Positions 19,582-29,398 of a stretch of DNA of 64,000 bases are shown here, in pieces (the first letter of the stretch is position 1; each line of letters opens with the position of its first letter). The notes under the pieces were generated by a model. It was not told the origin of the DNA and did no database searches. It saw nothing but the letters and a program-made list of their open reading frames with translations. The translations under genes were made by a program, and so were the position numbers. The stretch covers positions 3,968,001-4,032,000 of the forward strand of contig NZ_CP102247.1 in assembly GCF_024599655.1 (NCBI RefSeq), written 5' to 3'. This DNA comes from Enterobacter asburiae. Lineage in GTDB: Bacteria > Pseudomonadota > Gammaproteobacteria > Enterobacterales > Enterobacteriaceae.

Positions 19582-21714
19582 TTATTTTAGGACTCGCACC
19601 CAGTAAACGCCGTTCTCGTCGCGCTTCGCACCGTGGATATCGGTCTCAAAGCCCGGATAATGGCGCCCGACAGAGCAGAGCATCAGCAAGAAATCGAGCA
19701 CGGCCCGACTCTCTTCGGTGATCATCTCTCCCGGCATCAGGAGCGGTACGCCCGGCGGATAAGGCAGGATCATGTTGGCCGATACGCGTCCGACCAGGTT
19801 TTCCAGCTCGACGGTTTCGACCTCCCCTTTCACCTGGCGCTGCCACGCCTTGTGCGGAGTAAATTTCATCTCCGGTAATACATCGAACGCCTGAAGCATC
19901 AAACGCGGCAGATCGTGCTGACGGATCAGCCTGTGGATCCCCTGAGCCAGATCCTGAATGCGCATATTTCGATAGAAGTCAGGATCCTCCGCGTAGAGAT
20001 CCGGGAGCATATTCTTCACCCGCAGGTTGAGATCGTAGGCGCGCTTAAACTCCATCAGGCCGCGCAACAACCCCATCGCCCGGGTTTTATCAATGCCAAT
20101 GCTGAACAGGAAAAGCAGGTTATAGGGACCGGTTTTCTCCACCACCACGCCACGTTCATCAAGGAATTTCGCCACCAGCGCGGCCGGAATACCTTCATCG
20201 CCCATCCTGCCCTGCTCATCCATGCCCGGCGTCAGGATCGTCACTTTGACCGGGTCGAGGAACATATGGTCGCTATCGGCATCCCGGAAGCCATGCCAGT
20301 CTTCGCCGGGCGAGACGGGCCAGCATTCGGCTTCATCAATCTCTTCCGGCTGCCAGATATCAAAGAACCAGCCGTCGGCTTCATCTTTCAGCCGCTGCAC
20401 CTCTTTGCGGAAATGCAGCGCGCGCTCCACCGAACGATTGATGAGGCGTTTGCCCGGATTGCCGCGCAGCATCGCCGCGGCCGTTTCAATGGAGGCCACC
20501 AGCGGATAGCTCGGCGATGTGGTGGTATGCATCATAAAGGCTTCGTTGAACGTGTCTTCGTCGTACTCGCCTTTGATGTGAATAAGCGAAGCCTGGGAAA
20601 ACGCCGCCAGCATTTTATGCGTCGACTGCGTTTCGAAGAACACTTTACCCGGCACGCGTTCACCGCTCATGCCACTTTTACCGGCGTAAATCGGGTGGAA
20701 ATTGGTGTATGGCACCCATGCGGAATCGAAGTGGATCGACGGCACGTCCAGCGTCTTTTTGATCCAGTTCGTGTTGTACAGCAGACCGTCGTAGGTCGAG
20801 TTGGTGATGACCGCATGAACAGGCCAGCTTGCTCCAGGAGTTGCCGCGACCTTACTTTCAATAGCGTCATGGGTGAACTCCCGGCGCGGAATGCCGCCAA
20901 GAATACCGAGCGCGTTACGCGTGGGTGACAGCCAGATCGGTACGACGTCGCTCATCATCAGCAAGTGTGCCAGCGATTTATGGCAGTTACGGTCAATCAG
21001 CAAGGTGCTGCCAGCAGGCGCAGCGTACATCCCGACGATTTTGTTCGAGGTCGAGGTGCCGTTGGTCACCATATAGCTCTGCTCGGCGCCAAAGGTGCGG
21101 GCGATATACTCTTCAGCTTCCAGATGCGGGCCGGTGTGATCCAGCAGAGAGCCTAATTCGGTGACTGAAATTGACACGTCCGCTTTCAGGGTGTTGCCAC
21201 CAAAAAAATCATAGAACAGGCAGCCCACCGGGCTTTTTTGATAAGCCGTTCCCGCCATATGACCCGGCGTACAGAAGGTATATTTGCCCTCCTTCACGTA
21301 GGTGAAGAGCGCGCGGGTAAACGGCGGCGTAATGTTGTCGAGGTACTCACCGGTATATTGCTGAATGCGGGTCGCAATATCATCCGCCACGCCGAGGGAA
21401 TATTCAAAAAACCACAGCGCCATACGCATATCGTTGGCGCTGACGTCCATGGTGGAATGGGTATTAATAAACGCGTACAGCGGGAGATATTCGTTCAGCT
21501 TGTTGATATCGCTGCACAGTTCGAGATCGTATTCGTCCCAGTCGAAGATCACGCCGCAGATACGCGGATTATGCTCGATGAACTTCAGCAGGTCGGCGCT
21601 GTTGTGCGGCCAGATTAGCTGATACCCGCGCGACTGCAGGGATTGCTCCAGCTCCTTAATTGGCTCATCTTTATAAAAGACGCCGTGCGGCCCCATAATG
21701 GCAATGATATTCAT
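19582..21714 (-). CDS. ldcC: Lysine decarboxylase LdcC
   Basis: A 710-residue PLP-dependent enzyme of the Orn/Lys/Arg decarboxylase family that converts lysine to cadaverine. The N-terminal response-regulator-like wing domain is at about 1-130 and the PLP lysine is Lys367 in STHKMLAAFSQ. The C-terminal domain carries LPYPPGVPLLMPGE. The position next to accA/dnaE identifies it as the LdcC type rather than the acid-induced CadA, which sits beside cadB. AAGGAGG lies upstream of the ATG. E. coli LdcC has 713 residues. Confidence 0.96.
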   Translation of the reverse strand: MNIIAIMGPHGVFYKDEPIKELEQSLQSRGYQLIWPHNSADLLKFIEHNPRICGVIFDWDEYDLELCSDINKLNEYLPLYAFINTHSTMDVSANDMRMALWFFEYSLGVADDIATRIQQYTGEYLDNITPPFTRALFTYVKEGKYTFCTPGHMAGTAYQKSPVGCLFYDFFGGNTLKADVSISVTELGSLLDHTGPHLEAEEYIARTFGAEQSYMVTNGTSTSNKIVGMYAAPAGSTLLIDRNCHKSLAHLLMMSDVVPIWLSPTRNALGILGGIPRREFTHDAIESKVAATPGASWPVHAVITNSTYDGLLYNTNWIKKTLDVPSIHFDSAWVPYTNFHPIYAGKSGMSGERVPGKVFFETQSTHKMLAAFSQASLIHIKGEYDEDTFNEAFMMHTTTSPSYPLVASIETAAAMLRGNPGKRLINRSVERALHFRKEVQRLKDEADGWFFDIWQPEEIDEAECWPVSPGEDWHGFRDADSDHMFLDPVKVTILTPGMDEQGRMGDEGIPAALVAKFLDERGVVVEKTGPYNLLFLFSIGIDKTRAMGLLRGLMEFKRAYDLNLRVKNMLPDLYAEDPDFYRNMRIQDLAQGIHRLIRQHDLPRLMLQAFDVLPEMKFTPHKAWQRQVKGEVETVELENLVGRVSANMILPYPPGVPLLMPGEMITEESRAVLDFLLMLCSVGRHYPGFETDIHGAKRDENGVYWVRVLK

Positions 21715-21769
21715 GGGCTTCCTCCTTAAAAAACATTAGCTAAGCATAGTCCGGCTAAACCGCAGGTAT

Positions 21770-21799
21770 AAAAAAAGCCGCAACAGTGTGCGGCTTTTC
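21770..21799 (-). terminator. Terminator after accA
   Basis: GCCGCA and TGCGGC pair around ACAGTG, extended by AAAA/TTTT on both sides. On the minus strand it ends in TTTTTTTAT. It closes the long lipid-A/dnaE/accA transcript before ldcC. Confidence 0.9.
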
Positions 21800-21814
21800 A
21801 GATAATTGTGAAGC

Positions 21815-22774
21815 TTACGCGTAACCGTAGGTCATCAGACGCTGGTAGCGGCGGTTGAGCAGATCGTCTTTGCTCAGCACGTCCAGATCCGCCAGGTCAG
21901 CCAGCAGCTGCGCTTTCAGGGAAGCCGCCATCACTTCCGGCTTACGATGCGCACCACCCAGCGGTTCCGGGATGATGGAATCGATCAGCTTAAGCTCTTT
22001 CAGGCGTGGCGCAATGATGCCCATTGCTTCTGCAGCCAGCGGCGCTTTGTCGGCGCTTTTCCACAGAATGGACGCGCAGCCTTCCGGGGAGATAACGGAA
22101 TAGGTGCTGTACTGCAGCATATTCACTTTATCGCCCACGCCAATCGCCAGCGCACCGCCGGAACCACCCTCGCCGATAACGGTACAGATGACCGGCACCT
22201 TCAGACGAGACATCTCGCGCAGGTTGCGCGCGATGGCTTCAGACTGACCGCGCTCTTCCGCGCCCACGCCAGGGTATGCACCCGGGGTGTCGATGAAGGT
22301 GATGATTGGCATGTTGAAACGCTCAGCCATCTCCATCAGACGCAGGGCTTTACGGTAGCCTTCTGGTGCTGGCATACCAAAGTTACGACGGATTTTCTCT
22401 TTGGTTTCACGACCTTTCTGATGACCAATGATCATCACCGGGCGTCCGTCCAGACGCGCGATACCGCCAACGATAGCTTTATCGTCAGCGTATGCGCGAT
22501 CGCCTGCCAGTTCGTCAAATTCGTCAAACGCCAGGCGGACATAATCCAGGGTGTACGGACGCTGTGGATGGCGAGCCAGCTGGGCCACCTGCCATGCGCC
22601 GAGATCGGCAAAGATTTTGCGCGTCAGCTCTACGCTTTTCTCGCGCAGACGATGCACTTCTTCGTCGATGTTAATATCCAGTTTTTCATCCTGACGGCTT
22701 ACCGCTGTCAGAGAATCGATTTTCGCTTCCAGCTCAGCAATCGGCTGTTCGAAATCAAGGAAATTCAGACTCAT
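21815..22774 (-). CDS. accA: Acetyl-CoA carboxylase carboxyltransferase subunit alpha
   Basis: A 319-residue subunit of the A2B2 carboxyltransferase that moves the carboxyl group from biotin to acetyl-CoA, giving malonyl-CoA for fatty acid synthesis. The oxyanion segments GEGGSGGALAIGVGD and TFIDTPGAYPGVGAEERGQ are intact. It follows dnaE by 12 bp and is the last gene of the cluster. The zinc-finger-bearing AccD partner is encoded elsewhere. Confidence 0.98.
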   Translation of the reverse strand: MSLNFLDFEQPIAELEAKIDSLTAVSRQDEKLDINIDEEVHRLREKSVELTRKIFADLGAWQVAQLARHPQRPYTLDYVRLAFDEFDELAGDRAYADDKAIVGGIARLDGRPVMIIGHQKGRETKEKIRRNFGMPAPEGYRKALRLMEMAERFNMPIITFIDTPGAYPGVGAEERGQSEAIARNLREMSRLKVPVICTVIGEGGSGGALAIGVGDKVNMLQYSTYSVISPEGCASILWKSADKAPLAAEAMGIIAPRLKELKLIDSIIPEPLGGAHRKPEVMAASLKAQLLADLADLDVLSKDDLLNRRYQRLMTYGYA

Positions 22775-22786
22775 AGTATTCCTGTA

Positions 22787-25700
22787 TTAGTCAAACTCCA
22801 GTTCCACCTGCTCCGAACCAATGAGGCCACGGAGATCGTTCAGTAAACGATCGCTCGGAGAGACACGCCACGTTGCACCAAAGCGCAACCGCGCACGTGC
22901 ATCCGCCCTCTGATAGTAGAGATGTACTGGAATTGTCCCCGAGCGGTGGGGTTCCAGAGACTGACGGAGTCGGTTTAAAAGCTGGTCATCAATTTGCCTG
23001 TCCGTCAGCGAGATAGCAAGCCCGCGAGCATATTTTTCCCGGGCTTCGTCAATGTCCATCACTTCGCGGGCGGTCATTTTAAGCCCCCCGCTGAAGTCAT
23101 CAAAGCTGACCTGTCCGCTGACGATAAGTATGCGGTCTTTTTCCAGCAATTGCTGGTATTTATCCAGCGCGTCGGTGAACAACATCACCTCCAGGCGCCC
23201 GGAACGGTCATCCAACGTACAGATGCCGATACGATTGCCGCGCTTGGTGACCATAACCCTTGCGGCAATCACGAGCCCCGCAGCCGTGGTGATTTTACCA
23301 CGTTCTGTCGGATGCATGTCTTTAAGCCTGTGGCCGCCGACATAGCGCTCAATTTCTTTGATGTACTGGTTGATCGGGTGCCCCGTCAGGTACAAGCCTA
23401 ACGTCTCACGCTCCCCATCCAGTACCACCTGTTCTGGCCACGGCTGGCAGTTGGAATAAGACTGCTCGATCTGCTCCGGCTCTTCCGCCAGCACCCCGAA
23501 CATATCCGCCTGACCAATGGCTTCCGCTTTTGCATGCTGATCCGCCGCTTTCAGCGCGTCGCCCAGCGAGTTCATCAGCGCGGCGCGGTGCGGCCCCAGC
23601 CTGTCAAACGCGCCGGACATGATCAGTTTTTCCAGCACGCGACGGTTCAGTTTTTTGGTGTCGGTACGGGCGCAAAGATCGAACAGCTCGCGGAAATACC
23701 CGCCGTTGTTACGCGCTTCGATGATCGCCTCGATCGGACCTTCACCTACGCCTTTGATCGCGCCGATCCCGTAAACGATCTCCCCGTCGTCGTTGACGTG
23801 GAAGTGATAGAGACCTGAGTTAATATCCGGCGGCAGGATCTTAAGCCCCATGCGCCAGCACTCGTCCACCAGGCCTACCACCTTCTCGGTGTTGTCCATA
23901 TCGGCCGTCATTACCGCCGCCATAAATTCAGCAGGATAGTGCGCTTTCAGCCACAGCGTTTGATACGACACCAAAGCATAGGCGGCGGAGTGGGATTTGT
24001 TAAATCCGTACCCGGCGAATTTCTCTACCAGGTCAAAGATCTTAATCGCCAGCTCACCGTCAACGCCGTTTTTTCTCGCGCCTTCTTCGAAAGTGCCTCG
24101 CTGCTTGGCCATCTCTTCCGGCTTTTTCTTACCCATCGCACGACGCAGCATATCCGCGCCGCCGAGGGTATAGCCGGAAAGCACTTGGGCAATCTGCATG
24201 ACCTGTTCCTGATACAGGATGATGCCGTAGGTTGGCTCCAGTACCGGCTTCAGGCTTTCATGCTGCCACTGAACGTCCGGGTAAGAAATCTCTTCGCGCC
24301 CGTGCTTACGGTCGATAAAGTTATCTACCATCCCTGACTGCAGCGGGCCCGGACGGAACAGGGCAACCAGTGCGATCATATCTTCGAAGCAGTCGGGCTG
24401 CAGACGTTTAATCAGATCTTTCATGCCGCGCGATTCAAGCTGGAAGACCGCGGTGGTCTCCGAGCGCTGCAGCATGTCGAAACTTTTCTTGTCATCCAGC
24501 GGGATGGCGGCAATGTCTATTGGCTCAAGGCCCTGCTTCTCCCGGCGCGGGTTGATCATCTTCAGCGCCCAGTCGATGATCGTCAGCGTACGCAGGCCGA
24601 GGAAGTCAAACTTCACCAGCCCGGCGTATTCCACGTCGTTCTTATCAAACTGAGTAACCGGATGCTCACCCGCTTCATCGCAGTAGAGCGGTGCGAAGTC
24701 GGTAATTTTGGTCGGCGCGATAACCACGCCCCCCGCATGCTTACCGGCGTTACGCGTGACGCCTTCCAGCTTGCGCGCCATGTCGATCAGCGCTTTAACT
24801 TCTTCGTCGGCTTCGTAGATTTCCGGCAGCTGAGGCTCGGCTTCAAACGCTTTTGCCAGCGTCATGCCCGGATCGGGCGGCACCAGCTTAGAAATACGAT
24901 CGACAAACCCGTACGGGTGGCCCAGCACGCGGCCGACGTCACGGATTACCGCTTTTGCCGCCATCGTACCGAAGGTAATAATCTGCGATACCGCATCACG
25001 GCCGTACATATCGGCGACGTGCTCGATCACCTGGTCGCGTTTTTCCATGCAGAAGTCGACGTCAAAGTCAGGCATGGAAACACGTTCCGGGTTAAGGAAA
25101 CGTTCAAACAGCAGGTCGAACTCCAGCGGATCGAGGTCGGTAATTTTAAGCGCATAGGCCACCAGCGATCCTGCACCGGAGCCACGCCCCGGTCCGACAG
25201 GTACGCCGTTATCCTTCGACCACTGGATAAACTCCATAACGATCAGGAAGTAGCCCGGGAAGCCCATCTGGTTGATGACCTGGAGTTCAATATCCAGACG
25301 TTCATCGTACGGCGGCCGCTTCTCTTTGCGAACGGCCTCATCCGGGAACAGGAATTCCAGACGCTCTTCAAGACCTTCTTTTGATTTCACGACCAGGAAA
25401 TCTTCCGTGGTCATATCACCCGTCGGGAACTGCGGCAGGAAGTATTCGCCGAGGCGGACGGTAACGTTACAGCGCTTGGCGATCTCCACGCTGTTTTCCA
25501 GCGCTTCCGGGATATCGGAGAAGAGTTCACACATCTCCTCCTCGCTGCGCATGTACTGCTGAGCGGAGTAATTACGCGGCCGTTTGGGATCGTCCAGCGT
25601 GAAACCATCGTGGATCGCCACGCGAATTTCGTGGGCGTCAAAATCCCCCGGCTCGAGGAACCGCACATCGTTTGTCGCGACGACGGGCAGCCCGCGTTCT

Positions 25701-26269
25701 TCCGCAAGTGCGACCGCCGCATGCAGATAGCTCTCTTCATCCTGGCGACCGGTGCGGATCAGCTCCAGATAATAACGATCCGGGAAATACTCTTCATAGA
25801 ACGAGACGCATTGATCCACCAGCGCGCTATTGCCGCGCAGCAGACATTTGCCGACATCACCCATACGGCCACCGGAGATCAGCAGCAGCCCTTCGTTCAG
25901 CTCAGCCAGCCAGTCCCTGTCGATCCACGGGCCCAGCGCACCGTATCCGCGCTGATAGGCTTTTGAGATAAGCAGAGTGAGGTTTTGGTAGCCCGTGTTG
26001 TTCATTGCCAGCACGGAGATTTGCGTCATTTCATCGCCGATGAGATCGCTCTGCACATGAAAATCTGCGCCGACGATAGGCTTCATCCCCGCGCCGTGCG
26101 CCGTTCCGTAGAACTTCACCAGGCCACACAGGTTGGTAAAATCGGTGATCGCCAGCGCGGGCATGCCAAGGGAGGCCGCCTTTTTTACCAGCGGCCCGGT
26201 CTTCGCCAGCCCATCGATCATGGAGTAGTCGCTATGCACCCGCAGGTGTACGAAACGTGGTTCAGCCAT
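22787..26269 (-). CDS. dnaE: DNA polymerase III subunit alpha
   Basis: A 1,160-residue replicative polymerase, the same length as in E. coli. The PHP domain starts at the N-terminus (FVHLRVHSDYSMIDG). The catalytic aspartates are in MPDFDVDF (equivalent to Asp401/Asp403) and VEYAGLVKFDFLG (equivalent to Asp555). The beta-clamp-binding QADMF is near residue 920, followed by the OB-fold (VMVTKRGNRIGICTL) and the tau-binding C-terminus. It lies between rnhB and accA in one transcript. Confidence 0.99.
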   Translation of the reverse strand: MAEPRFVHLRVHSDYSMIDGLAKTGPLVKKAASLGMPALAITDFTNLCGLVKFYGTAHGAGMKPIVGADFHVQSDLIGDEMTQISVLAMNNTGYQNLTLLISKAYQRGYGALGPWIDRDWLAELNEGLLLISGGRMGDVGKCLLRGNSALVDQCVSFYEEYFPDRYYLELIRTGRQDEESYLHAAVALAEERGLPVVATNDVRFLEPGDFDAHEIRVAIHDGFTLDDPKRPRNYSAQQYMRSEEEMCELFSDIPEALENSVEIAKRCNVTVRLGEYFLPQFPTGDMTTEDFLVVKSKEGLEERLEFLFPDEAVRKEKRPPYDERLDIELQVINQMGFPGYFLIVMEFIQWSKDNGVPVGPGRGSGAGSLVAYALKITDLDPLEFDLLFERFLNPERVSMPDFDVDFCMEKRDQVIEHVADMYGRDAVSQIITFGTMAAKAVIRDVGRVLGHPYGFVDRISKLVPPDPGMTLAKAFEAEPQLPEIYEADEEVKALIDMARKLEGVTRNAGKHAGGVVIAPTKITDFAPLYCDEAGEHPVTQFDKNDVEYAGLVKFDFLGLRTLTIIDWALKMINPRREKQGLEPIDIAAIPLDDKKSFDMLQRSETTAVFQLESRGMKDLIKRLQPDCFEDMIALVALFRPGPLQSGMVDNFIDRKHGREEISYPDVQWQHESLKPVLEPTYGIILYQEQVMQIAQVLSGYTLGGADMLRRAMGKKKPEEMAKQRGTFEEGARKNGVDGELAIKIFDLVEKFAGYGFNKSHSAAYALVSYQTLWLKAHYPAEFMAAVMTADMDNTEKVVGLVDECWRMGLKILPPDINSGLYHFHVNDDGEIVYGIGAIKGVGEGPIEAIIEARNNGGYFRELFDLCARTDTKKLNRRVLEKLIMSGAFDRLGPHRAALMNSLGDALKAADQHAKAEAIGQADMFGVLAEEPEQIEQSYSNCQPWPEQVVLDGERETLGLYLTGHPINQYIKEIERYVGGHRLKDMHPTERGKITTAAGLVIAARVMVTKRGNRIGICTLDDRSGRLEVMLFTDALDKYQQLLEKDRILIVSGQVSFDDFSGGLKMTAREVMDIDEAREKYARGLAISLTDRQIDDQLLNRLRQSLEPHRSGTIPVHLYYQRADARARLRFGATWRVSPSDRLLNDLRGLIGSEQVELEFD

Positions 26270-26307
26270 CTTCAGATTCCGCGTTACTTAATTGCTTGCG
26301 TATTGAT

Positions 26308-26904
26308 TCAGGACACCCGTCCCAGCGCGCGCTTCACCGGGCCAAAGCTGCGACGGTGGTGTTCGGTTGCGCCATGTTCAGCCAGCCTTTCCAGATGGAA
26401 AGGTGTGGGATACCCCTTATGCTGGGCGAAACCATACTGAGGGTAAGTGAGGTCCAGCGCGGCCATTTCGGCGTCGCGCGTCACTTTGGCAATAATAGAA
26501 GCTGCGCTAATTTCTGCGACCCGGCTATCACCTTTGACGACCGCCATTGAAGGCATGGGCAATGCAGGACAGCGGTTGCCGTCAATCAGGACATATTCCG
26601 GGGAAATTTTCAAACCCGCTACCGCACGCTGCATCGCCAGCATCGTGGCATGCAAAATATTCAGTTCGTCTATTTCATGCGGTTCAGCGCGCCCCAGGCT
26701 CCAGGCCAGCGCCTTCTCCTGAATCTCATCAAACAGCGCCAGCCGGCGCTTTTCAGACAATTTTTTTGAGTCGTTCAGCCCGATTATCGGGCGAGCCGGA
26801 TCGAGGATCACCGCGGCGGTCACCACGGCCCCGACTAACGGGCCACGGCCCACTTCGTCCACGCCCGCCACAAGACGAGTGTGAGGATAAACAAATTCCA
26901 TCAT
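26308..26904 (-). CDS. rnhB: Ribonuclease HII
   Basis: A 198-residue type 2 RNase H that removes ribonucleotides misincorporated in DNA and RNA from hybrids. The metal-binding pair Asp16-Glu17 is in AGVDEVGRGPLVG, with further acidic residues in LIDGNRCP and VTRDAEM. The first codons read ATGATG; the first ATG overlaps the lpxB stop by four bases. It is translationally coupled to lpxB, with dnaE 38 bp downstream. Confidence 0.98.
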   Translation of the reverse strand: MMEFVYPHTRLVAGVDEVGRGPLVGAVVTAAVILDPARPIIGLNDSKKLSEKRRLALFDEIQEKALAWSLGRAEPHEIDELNILHATMLAMQRAVAGLKISPEYVLIDGNRCPALPMPSMAVVKGDSRVAEISAASIIAKVTRDAEMAALDLTYPQYGFAQHKGYPTPFHLERLAEHGATEHHRRSFGPVKRALGRVS

Positions 26905-28049
26905 TTTGCTAGCTCCAGCACCGCATCCGCCGCTTGCTCATCGGCATTACAGCGGATCAGTTGATGCAGTTCGCGGAAAGTATCGTGCATCTGGTGGCTG
27001 GTCTTGCCGTCGGCGAGCAGCGGCAGCAGTGCATCGGCAAGCGCCTGCGGCTGGCATTCGTCCTGCAACAGCTCTTTCACCAGCTCGCGCCCGGCAAGCA
27101 GGTTTGGCAGGGAGACATAATCCGTTTTCACCAGACGTTTTGCCAGCCAGAAGGTGAACGGCTTCATGCGATAACCGACCACCATCGGGCATTTCGCCAG
27201 CATACATTCCAGCGCCGCCGTGCCGGAGGCCAGCAGTGCGGCATCGCTCGCATACATCGCTTCCCGCCCTTTCCCGTCCAGAAGACGAACGTGGAGATCC
27301 GGGGCGACTTCCGCTTTGATGCGCTCAAACTGCTCGCGGCGTTTGGCATTCACCAGGGGAACAACCACTTCAAGGTCGGGATAGGTCTGGCGAAGAATTT
27401 GCGCTGTTTTGAGAAAATCGGCGCTCAGCATCTCCACTTCGGCACCGCGGCTGCCAGGCAGCAGTGCCAGACAGTGCACATCATGCGGGATGCCCAGCGC
27501 GTCGCGCGCCGCGTTTTTATCCGGATCCAATGGCATCGCATCCGCCATGGTATGACCGATAAAACGGCACGGCACATTAAATCTGTCGTAAAACGCTTTT
27601 TCGAAAGGCAGGAAAGCCAGCACCAGGTTGGTGGACCGTCCGATTTTGAAAACGCGTTTCTGTCGCCACGCCCAGACGGACGGACTGACGTAGTGAATGG
27701 TTTTAATGCCCTGCTTTTTCAGATTCCCTTCGAGGGTAATGTTGAAATCAGGTGCATCGATACCGACAAACACATCGGGTTTGAGTTCGGTAAAGCGGCG
27801 GGTGAGATCGGCACGGATGTGCAGCAAACGGCGTAACCGTCCCAGCACCTCAACGATGCCCATCACGGCGAGCTCTTCCATTTCATACCAGGCTTCACAG
27901 CCTTCGGCCTGCATCAGCGGGCCAGCAACGCCGACAAAGCGAGCATTGGGTACACGCGCCTTAAGCGCGCGGATGAGACCTGCACCAAGAATATCGCCGG
28001 AGGTTTCTCCGGCGACCAGGGCTATCGTAAGCGGACGACTGTCGACCAT
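26901..28049 (-). CDS. lpxB: Lipid-A-disaccharide synthase
   Basis: A 382-residue GT19 glycosyltransferase, peripheral on the inner membrane, that joins UDP-2,3-diacylglucosamine to lipid X. The N-terminal GETSGDILGAGL motif and the central YVSPSVWAWRQKR are conserved. The start codon shares one base with the lpxA stop and the stop overlaps rnhB by four bases, so the three are tightly coupled. Confidence 0.98.
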   Translation of the reverse strand: MVDSRPLTIALVAGETSGDILGAGLIRALKARVPNARFVGVAGPLMQAEGCEAWYEMEELAVMGIVEVLGRLRRLLHIRADLTRRFTELKPDVFVGIDAPDFNITLEGNLKKQGIKTIHYVSPSVWAWRQKRVFKIGRSTNLVLAFLPFEKAFYDRFNVPCRFIGHTMADAMPLDPDKNAARDALGIPHDVHCLALLPGSRGAEVEMLSADFLKTAQILRQTYPDLEVVVPLVNAKRREQFERIKAEVAPDLHVRLLDGKGREAMYASDAALLASGTAALECMLAKCPMVVGYRMKPFTFWLAKRLVKTDYVSLPNLLAGRELVKELLQDECQPQALADALLPLLADGKTSHQMHDTFRELHQLIRCNADEQAADAVLELAK

Positions 28050-28837
28050 TAACGAATCAGACCCCTTGTTGAACGGTCAAAGAATTCCATGAACGCGTTC
28101 ACTTCCGGGTGCTTATTCGCCAGCTCGGCAATTTCCGGCTTCGCCTCTTCCAGCGTTTTACCGCTACGGTACAGCTGTTTGTACGCGTTGCGGATGGCAG
28201 TAATCGCTTCGCGACTAAAACCACGACGCTTGAGGCCTTCGATGTTCACGCCAAACGGCGTGGCATGGTTGCCCTGCGCAATCACATACGGTGGAACGTC
28301 CTGCGCCACACCGGAGCATCCGCCAACCATCACGTGCGCACCAATGATGCAGAACTGATGGACTGCGGTCATGCCGCCAATAATTGCGAAGTCATCAACC
28401 GATACGTGTCCTGCCAGCGTTGCGTTGTTGGCAAGAATACAGCGGTCACCCACGGTACAGTCATGCGCGATATGCGCATTAACCATAAACAGGTTATCGC
28501 TGCCCACCTTCGTCAACCCACCACCTTGTACTGTTCCACGATGAATGGTGACGCTTTCGCGAATACGGTTACGATCGCCAATTTCCAGACGGGTCGACTC
28601 ACCAGCATATTTCAGATCCTGGTTAACTTCGCCGATGGAGGCGAACTGATAGATCTCGTTATTGCAGCCAATGGTCGTGTGACCATTCACGACAACGTGA
28701 GATTTCAGTACTGTACCCTCACCAATTTCGACATGGGGTCCAACAATACAAAACGGGCCAATGTGGACGTTAGCGCCAATGATGGCACCGGTTTCCACAA
28801 TAGCGGTAGGATGAATAAAGGCGGATTTATCAATCAC
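28049..28837 (-). CDS. lpxA: UDP-N-acetylglucosamine acyltransferase
   Basis: A 262-residue left-handed beta-helix trimer enzyme that performs the first lipid A step, adding R-3-hydroxymyristate from ACP to UDP-GlcNAc. Hexapeptide repeats run through residues 1-185. The catalytic His125 sits in NAHIAHDCTVG, with His122 beside it; residue numbers equal those of E. coli. It follows fabZ by three bases. Confidence 0.99.
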   Translation of the reverse strand: MIDKSAFIHPTAIVETGAIIGANVHIGPFCIVGPHVEIGEGTVLKSHVVVNGHTTIGCNNEIYQFASIGEVNQDLKYAGESTRLEIGDRNRIRESVTIHRGTVQGGGLTKVGSDNLFMVNAHIAHDCTVGDRCILANNATLAGHVSVDDFAIIGGMTAVHQFCIIGAHVMVGGCSGVAQDVPPYVIAQGNHATPFGVNIEGLKRRGFSREAITAIRNAYKQLYRSGKTLEEAKPEIAELANKHPEVNAFMEFFDRSTRGLIR

Positions 28838-28840
28838 GTA

Positions 28841-29296
28841 TCAGGACTCCCGGCTACGAGCACACATCATAGTCGCTTCGCAAACAACTTTGCCGTCAAC
28901 CAGCGCTACGCCTTTGAAGCGAGTCAGGCCACGACGCGTTTTTTCAAAAGTGACTTCCATGATCATCTGATCACCAGGCACGACAGGGCGCTTAAAGCGC
29001 GCTTCATCAATACCCGCGAAGTAATACAGCTCACCTGGCTCCAGTTTGCCGACGCTTTTAAACGCCAGAATACCGGTAGCCTGAGCCATCGCTTCCAGAA
29101 TCAACACACCCGGGAAGATAGGCTTACCAGGGAAGTGCCCCTGGAAGAACGGCTCGTTCACGGAAACATTTTTCACTGCGCGCAGAAAACGACCTTCTTC
29201 AAAATCCAGCACACGGTCTACCAGCAGAAACGGGTAGCGGTGCGGCAGAAGTTCTAAAATCTCTTCAATATGCAGAGTATGAGTGTCAGTAGTCAA
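28841..29296 (-). CDS. fabZ: 3-hydroxyacyl-ACP dehydratase FabZ
   Basis: A 151-residue hotdog-fold dehydratase of fatty acid elongation, with catalytic His54 (GHFPGKP) and Glu68 (LILEAMAQ). I start it at a TTG (29294-29296) preceded by AGGAAGAG, which gives the family's N-terminus and length. A longer frame from 29338 adds 14 nonconserved residues. It competes with LpxA/LpxD for hydroxymyristoyl-ACP, so its place among the lpx genes is functionally meaningful. A hairpin separates it from lpxD. Confidence 0.96.
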   Translation of the reverse strand: MTTDTHTLHIEEILELLPHRYPFLLVDRVLDFEEGRFLRAVKNVSVNEPFFQGHFPGKPIFPGVLILEAMAQATGILAFKSVGKLEPGELYYFAGIDEARFKRPVVPGDQMIMEVTFEKTRRGLTRFKGVALVDGKVVCEATMMCARSRES

Positions 29297-29398
29297 AATA
29301 CTCTTCCTGTCAAAATGTACTGATAACAATAATAACACGGCCTGCCGGTTTATTAGAAAGCCGACAGGCCGGGAAAAATAGCGTTAAACGGATGACGC

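Noticed and set aside
19915..20928. A 337-codon plus-strand frame opposite ldcC
   Set aside because: Antisense to conserved PLP-enzyme codons, without a known domain or start signals.
28109..29257. A 382-codon plus-strand frame opposite lpxA and fabZ
   Set aside because: It crosses two conserved genes and their gap in antisense, with low-complexity composition. It is a shadow frame.
29297..29338. ATG-initiated longer form of fabZ
   Set aside because: The 14 added residues (MLLLLSVHFDRKSI) are not in the family. The TTG start has a good ribosome site and the right length.
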